This document shows positions 18,087-26,862 of a stretch of DNA of 64,000 nt, one piece after another. Position numbers and translations under genes: made by a program. Source of the DNA: an uncultured Verrucomicrobiales bacterium (lineage in GTDB: Bacteria; Verrucomicrobiota; Verrucomicrobiia; Verrucomicrobiales; Akkermansiaceae); NCBI GenBank assembly GCA_905478925.1, contig CAJQKQ010000005.1, positions 1-64,000 on the forward strand, read 5' to 3'. The notes under the pieces are model-generated. The model saw only the letters and a program-made list of their open reading frames with translations, searched no databases and was not told the DNA's origin. Numbering within the stretch: the first letter of the stretch is position 1; each line of letters begins with the position of its first letter.

Positions 18087-18554
18087 ATGGCACGTCACAA
18101 AGCAAGGATACTCCCTATTCTGTCCGAACCCGATCTCGATATCTCGTCGCTTATCGATATCTGCTTCCTGCTCCTGATCTATTTCCTCGTCTCTATGACG
18201 ATCGTCCCACGCGAGCAGGATCTTGCGATGGCTCTTCCTGCCAAGGAACGGGAGAGCGACAACCAGCCGCCTATTCCTCCGATGGTCATAAGGATCGATG
18301 GCCAGGGAGCGGTGTATACAGGAAGCGGCCTGGCGGAGCGCCAGTTGGATACGTATGAAGACAGCAGGGATCTGCCCCTACTGTCCAGTCATCTCGTTCT
18401 TTTCAAGGATGCCGCTCGCACTGCCGGGGATCATCCCTCGGTGATGCTCCGCGTCGACTCGAATACCCGCCAGCAGCGCGTCATTGATGTGCTCAATGCG
18501 CTCGCCGCCGTCGGAATCTCATCGGTCACCTTCGAAGACCTGCTTGTCCTCTGA
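18087..18554 (+). CDS. ExbD/TolR-family biopolymer transport protein
   Basis: Small inner-membrane protein of the ExbD/TolR type, normally the periplasmic partner of an ExbB/TolQ proton channel that energises outer-membrane transport. It shows the short cytoplasmic start, then a single membrane helix containing the conserved aspartate region (DISSLIDICFLLLIYFLVSM) and a periplasmic domain ending in VDSNTRQQRVIDVLNALAAV. No exbB or tonB gene is next to it, so its partner must be elsewhere. Start chosen at ATG 18087; a GTG at 18072 adds five residues. Confidence 0.85.
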   Translation: MARHKARILPILSEPDLDISSLIDICFLLLIYFLVSMTIVPREQDLAMALPAKERESDNQPPIPPMVIRIDGQGAVYTGSGLAERQLDTYEDSRDLPLLSSHLVLFKDAARTAGDHPSVMLRVDSNTRQQRVIDVLNALAAVGISSVTFEDLLVL

Positions 18555-18563
18555 AAAAAAGGC

Positions 18564-19001
18564 TCAAGCGATCTCCGCCGTGTGGAATTCCTGCCAGTCG
18601 TCGAGATTGTTCAGGTTGATCGCATCCGTTGGCTTGCCGTCCGGAAGGCCGACGGTGGAAAGGATCCCTTGGCGCGTCTCATCCGTGTGCTGGTAACCGG
18701 TAATGGCGGCGTTGAGCTCGGAAACCGAGGTTTCGTTCAGCAAGCTGGCGCTTGCGGCGAAGAATTTTTCAAACTCCACGTAGGTCGGCTTCTTTTCGGA
18801 GACGAAGGCGACGAGGGTCTCGCGATTCACGCCCAGTGCATCGAGCACCATCATGTCATAGCCCGGTGCGCAGTTTGCGTAGCCGTCGGCGAGTTTGCCT
18901 GCGGCACCAAGTGACATTTTCTGCCAAAGGCGCGGAAGGTGGAGGACTCCGAGTGGGCCGGTGGTGCCGGACGAAATAGTTGGAACGATTTTGTTGCTCA
19001 T
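18564..19001 (-). CDS. DUF5069-like protein
   Basis: 145-residue soluble protein resembling the DUF5069 family, which is common in Verrucomicrobia and has no known function. Features include LGVLHLPRLWQKMSLGAAGK near the N-terminus and YDMMVLDALGVNRETLVAFV in the centre. No catalytic motif is evident. Assignment is by overall pattern, so moderate. It is convergent with the exbD-like gene, ending 9 bp from it, and its start is preceded by a six-unit heptad tract. Confidence 0.6.
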   Translation of the reverse strand: MSNKIVPTISSGTTGPLGVLHLPRLWQKMSLGAAGKLADGYANCAPGYDMMVLDALGVNRETLVAFVSEKKPTYVEFEKFFAASASLLNETSVSELNAAITGYQHTDETRQGILSTVGLPDGKPTDAINLNNLDDWQEFHTAEIA

Positions 19002-19015
19002 GATGGCGCGACGTT

Positions 19016-19057
19016 AAACTTCAAATCTCAAAATTCAAACTCCAATGAAGAAATTTC
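19016..19057. repeat. Heptad-repeat tract upstream of DUF5069 gene
   Basis: Six units in register: AAACTTC, AAATCTC, AAAATTC, AAACTCC, AATGAAG, AAATTTC. Begins 15 bp upstream of the ATG at 19001 (minus strand). One of the longest in the window. Confidence 0.85.
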
Positions 19058-19067
19058 TCAGCGGATT

Positions 19068-19236
19068 GATCACAAGCGGCACAAGCAAGAGCGTGGTTCG
19101 GACTTCGTAGTTTTTTTCTGAAAATAGAAACAATAAGACCCGTATTTAAGATGTCCAAAAACGCTCCAACTAAGAATTCGCGAGAGTGATTCCGGAGAGC
19201 TTGAACCAAAATCCCCCTTGTGCCCCTTGTGTAGGA
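19068..19236. repeat. Inverted pair of 9-nt-period repeats
   Basis: The arm at 19068-19097 (CACAAG twice, 9 nt apart, then GAGCGTGGTT) is matched inversely by 19207-19236, whose reverse complement contains CACAAGGGGCACAAGGGG and ends TTTTGGTT. The arms are separated by about 110 nt. A single related copy, GACAAGGGGCACAAAG, occurs at 56408-56423. Confidence 0.55.
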
Positions 19237-19311
19237 TTCTTCCTCTTTCCCTGAAGCGCATCCCTTGTTTCTGCTTGCGGGGCGGGGCGGGGTGGGTTTT
19301 CCTGCCGCCTC

Positions 19312-20452
19312 ATGTCTTTACTCCCTACCGCTGACCTCCTGGCGCTCGATACGGATGGCTTTTCCAGCCGTCTTTCGAAACTCAGGGGGTATCTTTGACG
19401 TCCCTGTTTTAGAAAACAAGATCCAGACGCTAGAGGAAGCGATGGGCGCCCCGGATTTCTGGGACGATACGGACAAAGCCCGCACCGTTTCCGAGGATGC
19501 GGCAGGAATGAAAAAGAAACTCGAAGCCTTTACCGATCTGGAAAGCCGCAGCAAGGACGTCATCGAAGGCGTGGCACTGGCGAAGGAATTCGACGACGAG
19601 GAACTCGCCAAAGAAGCGATCGACGGCGCAGCCAAGCTCGAAAAAGACATCCGCCAATTCGAACTCCTGACCCTTCTGAACCGACCCAACGACGAGGCCT
19701 CCTGTTACCTCGCCATCCAGGCGGGCGCCGGCGGCACCGAAGCCTGCGACTGGGCGCAGATGCTTCACCGCATGTACACCCGCTGGGCGGAGAGCAAGGG
19801 ATTCAAAGTCGAAACCCTCGACTGGGAAGACGGCGATGGTGCCGGCCTCCGCTCCGCCACGGTCAAAATTATTGGCGAGAACGCCTTCGGTTTCCTCAAG
19901 AACGAACGCGGCGTCCACCGCCTTGTCCGCATCTCACCATTCGACTCCGCAGGCAAACGCCACACCTCCTTCGCTTCGATCGACGCCACTCCGGAAGTGA
20001 ACGATAAGATCGAGATTGAGATTGCCGATAAGGACGTGGAGATTAGCACCATGCGCTCCGGCGGCAAAGGCGGCCAGAACGTCAACAAGGTCGAGACCGC
20101 AGTGCTGCTACGGCACCTTCCTTCCGGGATACTGATCAAGTCCACCGCCTCCCGCACGCAAGGCGCGAACAAGATACTCGCCTTCCAAATCCTCAAAGCG
20201 AAACTCTTCCAGATTGAGGAAGATAAACGCGCCGCCGATGCCGAAGCCGTCTACGGCGAAAAGAGCGATGTCTCATGGGGAAGCCAGATCCGTTCCTACG
20301 TGTTCCAGCCCTATCAAAAAGTCCTCGACCTCCGCACCGGCGAGGAAAGCGGCAGCATCCAGGACGTTATGGATGGAGATATTGACGCCTTCATCGAGGC
20401 CAAGCTCAGAGGAAAAGTCCGAGTGAAGGGCGTGAAGGACGATGAGGATTGA
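19312..20452 (+). CDS. prfB: Peptide chain release factor 2 with programmed +1 frameshift
   Basis: Class I release factor recognising UGA and UAA. The gene starts at ATG 19312 ([13 protein letters not shown]), reads 28 codons to AGG GGG TAT CTT, and meets an in-frame TGA at 19396-19398. A +1 shift on CTT TGA C continues as [17 protein letters not shown] to the stop at 20452. The internal Shine-Dalgarno-like AGGGGG three bases before CTT is the classical stimulator. Codon recognition SPF ([13 protein letters not shown]) and catalytic GGQ ([13 protein letters not shown]) are present. The coding join is 19312-19395 plus 19397-20452. Confidence 0.97.
19384..19399 (+). promoter_or_regulatory. prfB programmed frameshift site
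   Basis: AGGGGGTATCTTTGAC: internal SD-like AGGGGG, slippery CTT, stop TGA, then C. It senses RF2 level: low RF2 leaves the ribosome paused at UGA and favours slipping. Confidence 0.97.
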
Positions 20453-20478
20453 TGGAGCCCCAAGTTTCCGGGTGATCT

Positions 20479-20739
20479 CTACTGGTAGTGATACCGAGCT
20501 TGCGCCACCTCGATGGCATTTCCAGATATCCGGTAAACGAGCCGGTGCTCATCGGTGATTCTGCGTGACCAGAAACCGGAGAACGCATGCTTCAGCGGTT
20601 CAGGCTTCCCGATGCCTTGGTATGGGTCGTCCCGTGAGATATCTTGGAGTAGGGCGTTGACCTTTTTCTGGATCTTCCGGTCGAATTGCTGCCAATGCAG
20701 GTAATCCTCCCAGGCTCGTTCGGAGAAAAGGACGTTCAC
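20479..20739 (-). CDS. yoeB: YoeB-family toxin (Txe/YoeB mRNA endoribonuclease)
   Basis: 86-residue RelE-superfamily toxin that cleaves mRNA on the ribosome. The whole sequence fits YoeB: FSERAWEDYLHWQQFDRKI at the N-terminus, PLKHAFSGFWSRRITDEHR in the centre and the C-terminal RYHY that closes the active site. It overlaps the antitoxin gene by 4 bp, the usual coupled arrangement. It ends 26 bp from the prfB stop, convergent. Confidence 0.95.
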   Translation of the reverse strand: MNVLFSERAWEDYLHWQQFDRKIQKKVNALLQDISRDDPYQGIGKPEPLKHAFSGFWSRRITDEHRLVYRISGNAIEVAQARYHYQ

Positions 20740-20993
20740 AGCAGCGCACCAAGTTCCCTGATGACCACCTTGCCCTGATCAAGTTGGGCGATGCCTTCGG
20801 AAAGCCGTTTGGCGTTCGCCGGCGAGCGCAGCAGGTAAGCGGTTTCCTGGAGCGATTCGTAATCCTCAAGCGACATCATCACCACGGCCTGATCACGTTT
20901 CCGTGTGATGATCACCGGATCATGGTTGTCACAAACCCGGTTCATCGTCGTGGCCAGATTCTCCCGCGCAGCGGTATACGTGATGGCTTCCAT
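20736..20993 (-). CDS. yefM: YefM-family antitoxin
   Basis: 85-residue Phd/YefM antitoxin that binds YoeB and represses its own operon. The start MEAITYTAARENLATTMNRV is the family's DNA-binding N-terminus, followed by PVIITRKRDQAVVMMSLEDY and a C-terminal toxin-binding tail. The ATG at 20993 is chosen over an upstream in-frame start at 21077 because it matches the family and is preceded by an operator-like palindrome. Confidence 0.95.
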   Translation of the reverse strand: MEAITYTAARENLATTMNRVCDNHDPVIITRKRDQAVVMMSLEDYESLQETAYLLRSPANAKRLSEGIAQLDQGKVVIRELGALL

Positions 20994-21031
20994 ATGGACA
21001 GGATAACGGACAGGTCGTGACTGTCCAGTTT
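20994..21031 (-). promoter_or_regulatory. Probable yefM-yoeB operator and promoter
   Basis: GGACAG occurs at 20996 and 21008, and CTGTCC at 21021, so 21008-21026 is an inverted repeat with a 7-nt spacer plus an extra half-site. On the minus strand TGGACA and TATCCT, 16 bp apart, could serve as -35 and -10, with transcription beginning close to the ATG. Confidence 0.6.
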
Positions 21032-21242
21032 TTTGAGATATGCAGCTTTTTAGGCCATTTCGTTCAATCGAGGTCATTCGGTGCGGAGCGATGGATGATC
21101 TCTTTTTCTGTGTTTGTGAAAGTTCGCAGTTGAATTAAACACCGCGCCACAAAGACAACAGAGATGTGCGTCAGTTGGAGCCGGAAAACCCATTTTTCTT
21201 ACTCTTGCCAGTATCGCCGAGCCGCCCTCACAGTGACGCCCC

Positions 21243-21863
21243 ATGGGTGAGATTTATACGACAGCAATAACCGTCTTTCTCGGGTTCTTCGCGATCATGA
21301 ACCCGATCGCAAACACCGCCGCCTTCGCCGGTCTTGCAGGGAATCGGGATAGATCCGAACAGGTTCAAATTGCAGCCAAGGCTCTACTCATTACCTTCTG
21401 CATCATCGTGGCCTTTGCTTTTCTCGGGAAAGCGATCTTCCACATGTTCGGCATCACCCTCGCCGCCCTACGGATCACCGGTGGGGTGCTCGTCTTCCTC
21501 GTCGGCTACCATATGCTGCAGGGCGGAGGGTCCGACATGCACTCGGCCGAGAAAGACGATGGCTCCGACATCGCCATATCACCCCTCGCCGTCCCATTGC
21601 TCGCCGGTCCCGGCACCATTGCCACCGCTATGAACTACTCTGCTTCCGGCGGCATCGTCGGCATCACTATCACCGTGAGTGTCTTCGCTGTCCTCTGTCT
21701 GATTACCTTTTTTTGTTTCGTCTTCAGCTCGAAGATCCTCCTCCTCATCGGGAAAAGCGGCCTCAGCATCGTTACCCGCCTCATGGGGCTCATCCTCGCC
21801 GTCATTGGTACACAGATGCTCATCGAAGGCATCGCGGAAGCAGTCCGCATCGCCCCCGCCTAG
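21243..21863 (+). CDS. MarC-family (UPF0056) integral membrane protein
   Basis: 206-residue inner-membrane protein with six predicted membrane segments. Family features are the start FLGFFAIMNPIANTAAFAGL and the second-half repeat region SPLAVPLLAGPGTIATAMNY. The family was named for a multiple-antibiotic-resistance locus, but its transport role is not established. A GCGTAGCTACGC palindrome (21870-21881) follows the stop codon. Confidence 0.9.
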   Translation: MGEIYTTAITVFLGFFAIMNPIANTAAFAGLAGNRDRSEQVQIAAKALLITFCIIVAFAFLGKAIFHMFGITLAALRITGGVLVFLVGYHMLQGGGSDMHSAEKDDGSDIAISPLAVPLLAGPGTIATAMNYSASGGIVGITITVSVFAVLCLITFFCFVFSSKILLLIGKSGLSIVTRLMGLILAVIGTQMLIEGIAEAVRIAPA

Positions 21864-21982
21864 GACGGCAAGCGTAGCTACGCGACAGGGGTTGGGTGGC
21901 GTTCATGCTGCGGTTGACTGTTTTTCATGGGATGTGCTGCGTCGGGTCTTGATTCAGGATGGATTGGGGGTGAGGCTCCCGC

Positions 21983-22501
21983 ATGGTTGAGCGGCTGAGA
22001 GAAGCGATCCGGGATGTGCACGATTTTCCGAAGGAGGGGATCGTGTTCAAGGACATCACGCCCATACTCGCCGACGCCGAGCTTTTCCGTGGATCGATCG
22101 ATTTGCTTTGTGCAACGGCTGGCGGCACCAAGGTGGACAAGGTGGTGGGAATCGATGCGCGCGGTTTCATTTTTGCGGCGGCGGTGGCGGATCGGCTGGG
22201 GGTGGGTTTTGTGCCGATCAGGAAAAAGGGCAAGTTGCCGTGGAAATGCACCGAGGCGGCCTACGCGCTGGAATACGGTGAGGCGGTCGTGGAGATCCAT
22301 CAAGATGCGGTCAAGCCGGGTGAAAAGATCCTGTTAGTGGATGACCTATTGGCAACCGGTGGCACGGCTGCCGCTGCGCTCAAGCTCCTCGACGGGCTGG
22401 GTGCAGAAATCATCGCGGTGTCGTTCCTAATCGAGCTTTCCTTCCTCAGTGGGAGAGGCAAGCTTGGGTCGCACGAGGTGAAAGCGATCCTCAAATACTG
22501 A
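21983..22501 (+). CDS. apt: Adenine phosphoribosyltransferase
   Basis: Purine-salvage enzyme making AMP from adenine and PRPP. 172 residues, normal length. Diagnostic segments are DFPKEGIVFKDITPILAD, GIDARGFIFAAAVADRLG, the loop RKKGKLPWKC, and the PRPP-binding motif ILLVDDLLATGGTAAAA. It is 22 bp upstream of pgi and probably in one transcript with it. Confidence 0.96.
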   Translation: MVERLREAIRDVHDFPKEGIVFKDITPILADAELFRGSIDLLCATAGGTKVDKVVGIDARGFIFAAAVADRLGVGFVPIRKKGKLPWKCTEAAYALEYGEAVVEIHQDAVKPGEKILLVDDLLATGGTAAAALKLLDGLGAEIIAVSFLIELSFLSGRGKLGSHEVKAILKY

Positions 22502-22523
22502 GAATTTTTCGAAACGAAATATA

Positions 22524-24068
22524 ATGAGCTGGAAAGAATACGACGAGAGTTTGGTGCGGTACGATGATCTAGGTTTCACCCTGGATCTCTCGCTGATGGA
22601 TCTGGATCAGGGCTACAGGGAAGGCCTCGCGAAAAAGGTTTCCAAGGCATTCGATGACATGGTTGCCCTTGAGGGTGGCGCCATCGCGAACCCCGACGAA
22701 GGGCGCATGGTCGGCCACTACTGGCTGCGCAACGCCGATCTCGCGCCGACCCCGGAGATCAAGGCGCAGATCACGGAGCCGATCAAGGAGTTGAAGCAAT
22801 TCGCGGAACACGTGCACACGGGTCGTGTGGTTGCGGCGAACGGGCAGATGTTCAAGGAGATCCTGTTGATTGGTATCGGTGGCTCCGCACTCGGTCCGCA
22901 GTTGGTTACACAGGCGATCGGCCAGAAGGCCAAGATGCCTATCCATTTTATCGATAATACGGATCCACAGGGCATCGACAACACGCTGGCGACCATCAAC
23001 CTCGAGCACACGCTGGTGCTGGTGATCTCAAAATCCGGTGGCACCCCTGAGACCCGCAACGGGATGCTCGAAGCCAAGGCTGCTTTTGAGAAGGCGGGCA
23101 TCGATTTTGGGAAACACACGGTGGCCGTGACTGGTGAGGGGTCCAAGCTCGACCATTTCGCCCAAGAGCAGGGATTCATCGGCTGTTTCCCGATGGAGGA
23201 CTGGGTCGGCGGAAGATCTTCGGTGCTTTCGACGGTCGGTCTCGTGCCCGCCGCGCTGCAGGGGCTGGACATCGATGCGATGTTGGCCGGTGCCGCCGCG
23301 ATGGATGAAAAGACCCGCAACAAGGACGCTGCGAATAACGCCGCGATGCAGCTTGCCATCGCATGGCACAAGGCGACCAACGGCAAAGGCGAGAAGGACA
23401 TGGTCGTGCTGCCTTACAAGGATTCGCTCGTCCTGTTTTCCAAGTACCTCCAGCAGCTCGTCATGGAGTCGCTGGGCAAGGAAAAGGATCTCGATGGCAA
23501 GGTCGTCAACCAGGGGATCGCGGTTTACGGCAACAAGGGCTCGACGGATCAGCACGCCTACGTGCAGCAGCTCCGCGACGGGGTGAATAACTTTTTCGCG
23601 ACATTCATTGAGGTGCGCCACGGGCGGAAGGGGAAATCCATCGAGGTGGATCCCGGCAATACCGCACAGGATTATTTGCAGGGGTTCCTGCGCGGCACCC
23701 GCAATGCTCTCTATGACAGCGGCCGGAAATCGCTTACGATCTCGGTCTACGAGGTCACGCCTCACACGCTCGGGATGCTGATCGCGCTCTTCGAGCGGAC
23801 GGTTTCCTTCTATGCATCCCTCGTGAACGTCAACGCCTACCATCAGCCAGGCGTGGAAGCAGGGAAAGCGGCGGCCGCGACCTTCCTCGATCTCCTCGGC
23901 CAGGTACGCAGTCGCCTCGTATCGGAAGAAAAGAACGCCGAGCAAGTTGCCTTCGAGGTCGATGGTGATCCGGAGGCGGTTTATCACTGCCTGGTCCACC
24001 TCGCGAACAACGGCGAAGCGCAGATGTCCATCGGCAAGAGCCCTGTGGACGATCTGTTCCAGCTCTGA
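22524..24068 (+). CDS. pgi: Glucose-6-phosphate isomerase
   Basis: Glycolytic enzyme interconverting glucose-6-phosphate and fructose-6-phosphate. 514 residues. The sugar-phosphate binding SIS folds are marked by IGIGGSALGPQL and SKSGGTPETRNGML, and the family signature GGRSSVLSTVGLVPAAL is present. The catalytic-region histidine lies in GSTDQHAYVQQLRDGVNNFF. It follows apt closely. Confidence 0.96.
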   Translation: MSWKEYDESLVRYDDLGFTLDLSLMDLDQGYREGLAKKVSKAFDDMVALEGGAIANPDEGRMVGHYWLRNADLAPTPEIKAQITEPIKELKQFAEHVHTGRVVAANGQMFKEILLIGIGGSALGPQLVTQAIGQKAKMPIHFIDNTDPQGIDNTLATINLEHTLVLVISKSGGTPETRNGMLEAKAAFEKAGIDFGKHTVAVTGEGSKLDHFAQEQGFIGCFPMEDWVGGRSSVLSTVGLVPAALQGLDIDAMLAGAAAMDEKTRNKDAANNAAMQLAIAWHKATNGKGEKDMVVLPYKDSLVLFSKYLQQLVMESLGKEKDLDGKVVNQGIAVYGNKGSTDQHAYVQQLRDGVNNFFATFIEVRHGRKGKSIEVDPGNTAQDYLQGFLRGTRNALYDSGRKSLTISVYEVTPHTLGMLIALFERTVSFYASLVNVNAYHQPGVEAGKAAAATFLDLLGQVRSRLVSEEKNAEQVAFEVDGDPEAVYHCLVHLANNGEAQMSIGKSPVDDLFQL

Positions 24069-24073
24069 TACTT

Positions 24074-24101
24074 GAAGTTTGGTGTTTATTGTTCGGCTTT
24101 T
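24074..24101. repeat. Weaker heptad-repeat tract upstream of hesB-like gene
   Basis: GAAGTTT, GGTGTTT, ATTGTTC, GGCTTTT: four plus-strand 7-mers of the NNNNTTT type, one imperfect, ending 17 bp before the GTG start at 24119. Same sense orientation as the holA tract. Confidence 0.5.
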
Positions 24102-24118
24102 CGAGCTATTTTTCCGGC

Positions 24119-24511
24119 GTGGCGATCATCGATATTACGGAAAAGGCGCAGCGGGAGCTCGGAACACTGCTGGCTGGAAAGGCGGCGTCCCCGGACGCAG
24201 GCCTGAGGCTTGGCGTGAGTAAGGGCGGTTGTGCGGGCTGGCAGTATGAGATGAAAGTCTCGGAGCCGGAGGCCGGCGACGAGATTGTGGAACAAGGCGG
24301 TGTGCGGGTGATCGTCGCGGCGGACAGTTTGGATAAACTACGCGGTTGCGAGGTAGATTTCTCCGACGACCTGACGGATGCCGGCTTCAAGATCAACAAC
24401 CCAAAGGCGCGCCGTGCGTGCGGCTGTGGGACTTCTTTCGAGCCGGAGGATGAGCCCGAGGGCAGCGGCGCGGAGGACGGGGAAGTTTGCGGCGGGGGAG
24501 GCGCTGCCTAG
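24119..24511 (+). CDS. HesB/IscA-type iron-sulfur carrier protein
   Basis: A-type iron-sulfur scaffold or carrier. The three conserved cysteines are in KGGCAGWQYEM and in the C-terminal ACGCGTSF. The core is about 105 residues, followed by an unusual acidic, glycine-rich tail with one further cysteine (DGEVCGGGGAA). Start set at the GTG at 24119 (MAIIDITEKAQRELG); an ATG at 24089 would add ten poorly conserved residues. The next gene begins 3 bp after the stop. Confidence 0.88.
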   Translation: MAIIDITEKAQRELGTLLAGKAASPDAGLRLGVSKGGCAGWQYEMKVSEPEAGDEIVEQGGVRVIVAADSLDKLRGCEVDFSDDLTDAGFKINNPKARRACGCGTSFEPEDEPEGSGAEDGEVCGGGGAA

Positions 24512-24514
24512 GCC

Positions 24515-25270
24515 GTGGCTGTGAATAGGCGGAAGAAGAGTGCGCTCGATGACGAGACGCCGCGCAGGCCAGCGTATTTCTGGTGGTTCCTAGCGAATAC
24601 CCTCGCGCTCTGTTTCGCGATCTTTAGCTGGGCGGTCTGCCTCAACGTTTTCGGGAACCCCGAGACGCCCAGGAACTATGCGATCCTCAAGAAACTGGGA
24701 CGCCTGCCGAAGTTGGAACGCTACACCGTGCTCGATGTGCCGAACGGCAACGCCCTGAATCCCAGCGAGCTTTACGGGAAATACTTCGGGCTCGACGAAT
24801 CGGAGCGCGAGCGTCTCAACACCCTGCTGATGCGCAACTACATGCGCAACTTTGAGAAAAATCTCCTACTCAGTTACGTGGAGGGCGATTTCCAGGTGGT
24901 CGAGGTCAGGAAGCTCGATGCCGGGGGATTCATTCATCCCGGATTCGCGATCCGTGCGCAGGCGATGGTGAAACCGGACGATTTCACGCAGGCGGTGGGC
25001 TTTCCGGTGGTCATCGAATACATTTTTCCGACGGGAAACGAGACAGCCGCCGATAGATTCAGCGTCGGAGATATCCTCGAGGTCAGTAAGAATCCGAACT
25101 GCGCGGCGGTCGTCAATGTATCCAAGGTCGTGGTGGACGAGGAGCCGGCGCTGCAGCTGACTGTGATCCCGATCGCCTACGGGCCCTACCGGATTGGCAA
25201 AGAGAAGTCTTTCTCCATCGAGCCGCCTGAGGAGTTGAATCCCTTGGCAGGCCTGCCGATCTGGAAGTGA
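24515..25270 (+). CDS. Conserved membrane-anchored protein of unknown function
   Basis: 251 residues, no family recognised. A basic N-terminus (RRKKSALDDETPRRP) is followed by one membrane helix (WFLANTLALCFAIFSWAVCL) and a soluble domain of about 200 residues. That domain ends in a segment, IAYGPYRIGKEKSFSIEPPE, that looks beta-rich. It is probably exported and anchored in the inner membrane. Start is a GTG at 24515, with a second GTG two codons later. It is tightly linked to the hesB-like gene. Confidence 0.65.
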   Translation: MAVNRRKKSALDDETPRRPAYFWWFLANTLALCFAIFSWAVCLNVFGNPETPRNYAILKKLGRLPKLERYTVLDVPNGNALNPSELYGKYFGLDESERERLNTLLMRNYMRNFEKNLLLSYVEGDFQVVEVRKLDAGGFIHPGFAIRAQAMVKPDDFTQAVGFPVVIEYIFPTGNETAADRFSVGDILEVSKNPNCAAVVNVSKVVVDEEPALQLTVIPIAYGPYRIGKEKSFSIEPPEELNPLAGLPIWK

Positions 25271-25348
25271 CTGCTGAGAGGCGTCTCTCCGAGCGCCTGC
25301 ACAAGCCCGGGCAACTGCAGATGCCCAGGTCAAGGCTGCCACTTTCGG

Positions 25349-26392
25349 TCACATACTCACTTTTTTTCCACCGTTCTGGGCGGATTCGTAGATGGCTCGG
25401 ATCACCGCGACGGCCTTGCGAGCCTCGCCGGCATGGGTGAAGCACTGGCGGTCTTCCGCAATCGACTGCACGACTTCCTCGAAGTTGCGCTGGTGCTGGT
25501 AGAAATTGATCGCCGATGGATCGTTCGCCCCGAGTCCGGCCTCCTGGCCTTTCATCAGTGTCGCCTTGATCTCTGCATCCTCCGGTTTCTCTTCGCGGAA
25601 ATTCCACATCTCGAAAGATTCGTCGGCAAGGAAAACCGAGCCGTCGGTTCCTGCGAGTTGGACGCGCGCCGGGTGGCCGTCCTTGGACCAGGTGCAGGTG
25701 GAGCATTCAATCACGCCGAGTGCGCCGTTCTCGAACTCGACTGTCGCGACGACGATGTCCTCGACCTCGATGCGCTCGTGGGCGAGGCATGCGGTGGTGG
25801 CCTGCACGGATTTGATCGGCCCGGCGAGGTAGACGAGCGCGTCGACCGTGTGGACCGACTGGTTCATCAGCGCACCGCCGCCATCGAGCGCCCATGTCCC
25901 GCGCCAACCGGCGGAATCGTAGTATGCTTGGTCTCGGAACCATTTCACGTAGCAAGAGGCAGATGTGAGTTTACCGAAACGGCCTTCGTCTGCGGCCTTC
26001 TTGAACGCATCCATGCCCGGGTGGAAACGGCGGTTCAGCACGGCGGAAAGTGTCTTGCCGTTCTTTTCGGCGGCTTCCATGAGTTGGTCGATGCGCTCGA
26101 TGGTGATCTCAAGCGGCTTCTCGCAGATCACGTGCTTGCCGGCGTTGAGCGCGGCGAGTGCGGGATCGAGGTGGGCGCCGGAGGGTGTGCCGATCGTTAC
26201 GATCTGAAGTTCCGGATCGGCGAGGAAATCTTCGATGTTGGAAAAGGGTTTTCCGCCATATTCGGCAGTGAGCTTTTCGGCGGCCTCGCCGCGCAGATCG
26301 AAGACTGAATGGAGTTCTCCGCCTGTCATGGCGGTGATGGCTTTCGCATGGAAGTGGCCGATCATGCCGGCGCCGATGATTCCGAATTTCAT
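25349..26392 (-). CDS. Gfo/Idh/MocA-family NAD(P)-dependent oxidoreductase
   Basis: Sugar- or cyclitol-type dehydrogenase. The N-terminal Rossmann fold begins FGIIGAGMIGHFHAKAI, followed by TIGTPSGAHLDPALAALNAG and the family motif CEKPLEITIERI. The C-terminal substrate domain includes GGALMNQSVHTVDALVYLAG, with the conserved histidine. At 347 residues it is typical. Start at ATG 26392; an upstream frame to 26437 is not conserved. The true substrate cannot be inferred. Confidence 0.9.
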   Translation of the reverse strand: MKFGIIGAGMIGHFHAKAITAMTGGELHSVFDLRGEAAEKLTAEYGGKPFSNIEDFLADPELQIVTIGTPSGAHLDPALAALNAGKHVICEKPLEITIERIDQLMEAAEKNGKTLSAVLNRRFHPGMDAFKKAADEGRFGKLTSASCYVKWFRDQAYYDSAGWRGTWALDGGGALMNQSVHTVDALVYLAGPIKSVQATTACLAHERIEVEDIVVATVEFENGALGVIECSTCTWSKDGHPARVQLAGTDGSVFLADESFEMWNFREEKPEDAEIKATLMKGQEAGLGANDPSAINFYQHQRNFEEVVQSIAEDRQCFTHAGEARKAVAVIRAIYESAQNGGKKVSM

Positions 26393-26812
26393 ATGGAAAA
26401 TGGTGTTGTTGGATTGGTGAGAGGATTTTCCCTCCACAGCTATCGTTGGCCAAGAGGTGCGGGGCTGGCAAGGGTGTGTTTGTGGGAAATGGGGACTTTA
26501 TGGGTAAGCTCCGAAACTCTCACTCGATGATTATTGCGCTGCGGGCGCTCTTGCGTGGTCTGCGGAAGCCTGCTGCCGCTCTGGGTTACGCAGCTTGCTA
26601 GCGCGCCCGGCGGCATTGGTGTCTCGCGGTCGGATGGAACCTAGGCTGCCCCCCTCGCAGCAGAGCGGCCTTGGGGGAAGTTACAGCGGATTTAGCTGTC
26701 TAGGGAGGCAGATCCTTATTCTTCGTGCCTCTGGGACTTGGAGGAATGATATGTAGGTGCTTCCTGTTTTGAACCTTTCTCTACCAAAGCGAAAAGTTTT
26801 TTTCCAAACAAA
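26393..26812. other. Gap without recognised genes
   Basis: About 420 bp upstream of the Gfo/Idh/MocA gene. I found no protein-coding frame with homology, no tRNA cloverleaf and no repeat belonging to the families above. It is GC-rich in the middle (26520-26660). Confidence 0.5.
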
Positions 26813-26842
26813 AGGGGCCTACGGAGTGAACCGCAGACCCCT
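26813..26842 (-). terminator. Intrinsic terminator of the outer-membrane protein gene
   Basis: Minus strand AGGGGTCTGCGG, 6-nt loop, CCGTAGGCCCCT, then TTTGTTT. Begins 20 bp after the stop codon. Confidence 0.85.
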
Positions 26843-26862
26843 GTTGGTTCGGCCTTTGCTGA

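Larger units (their letters stand above)
19002..19311. other. Repeat-rich intergenic region between DUF5069 gene and prfB
   Basis: 310 bp without a convincing gene. It holds a heptad tract (19016-19057) and an inverted pair of 9-nt-period repeats (CACAAGCGGCACAAG at 19069-19083 and CCCTTGTGCCCCTTGTG at 19216-19232). The open frames in it have no homology I recognise. Confidence 0.6.

Noticed and set aside
26393-26862. Possible tRNA or structured RNA in the 470-bp gap
   Set aside because: I could not find a cloverleaf, a TPsiC-like GGTTCGAATCC or any other known RNA pattern.
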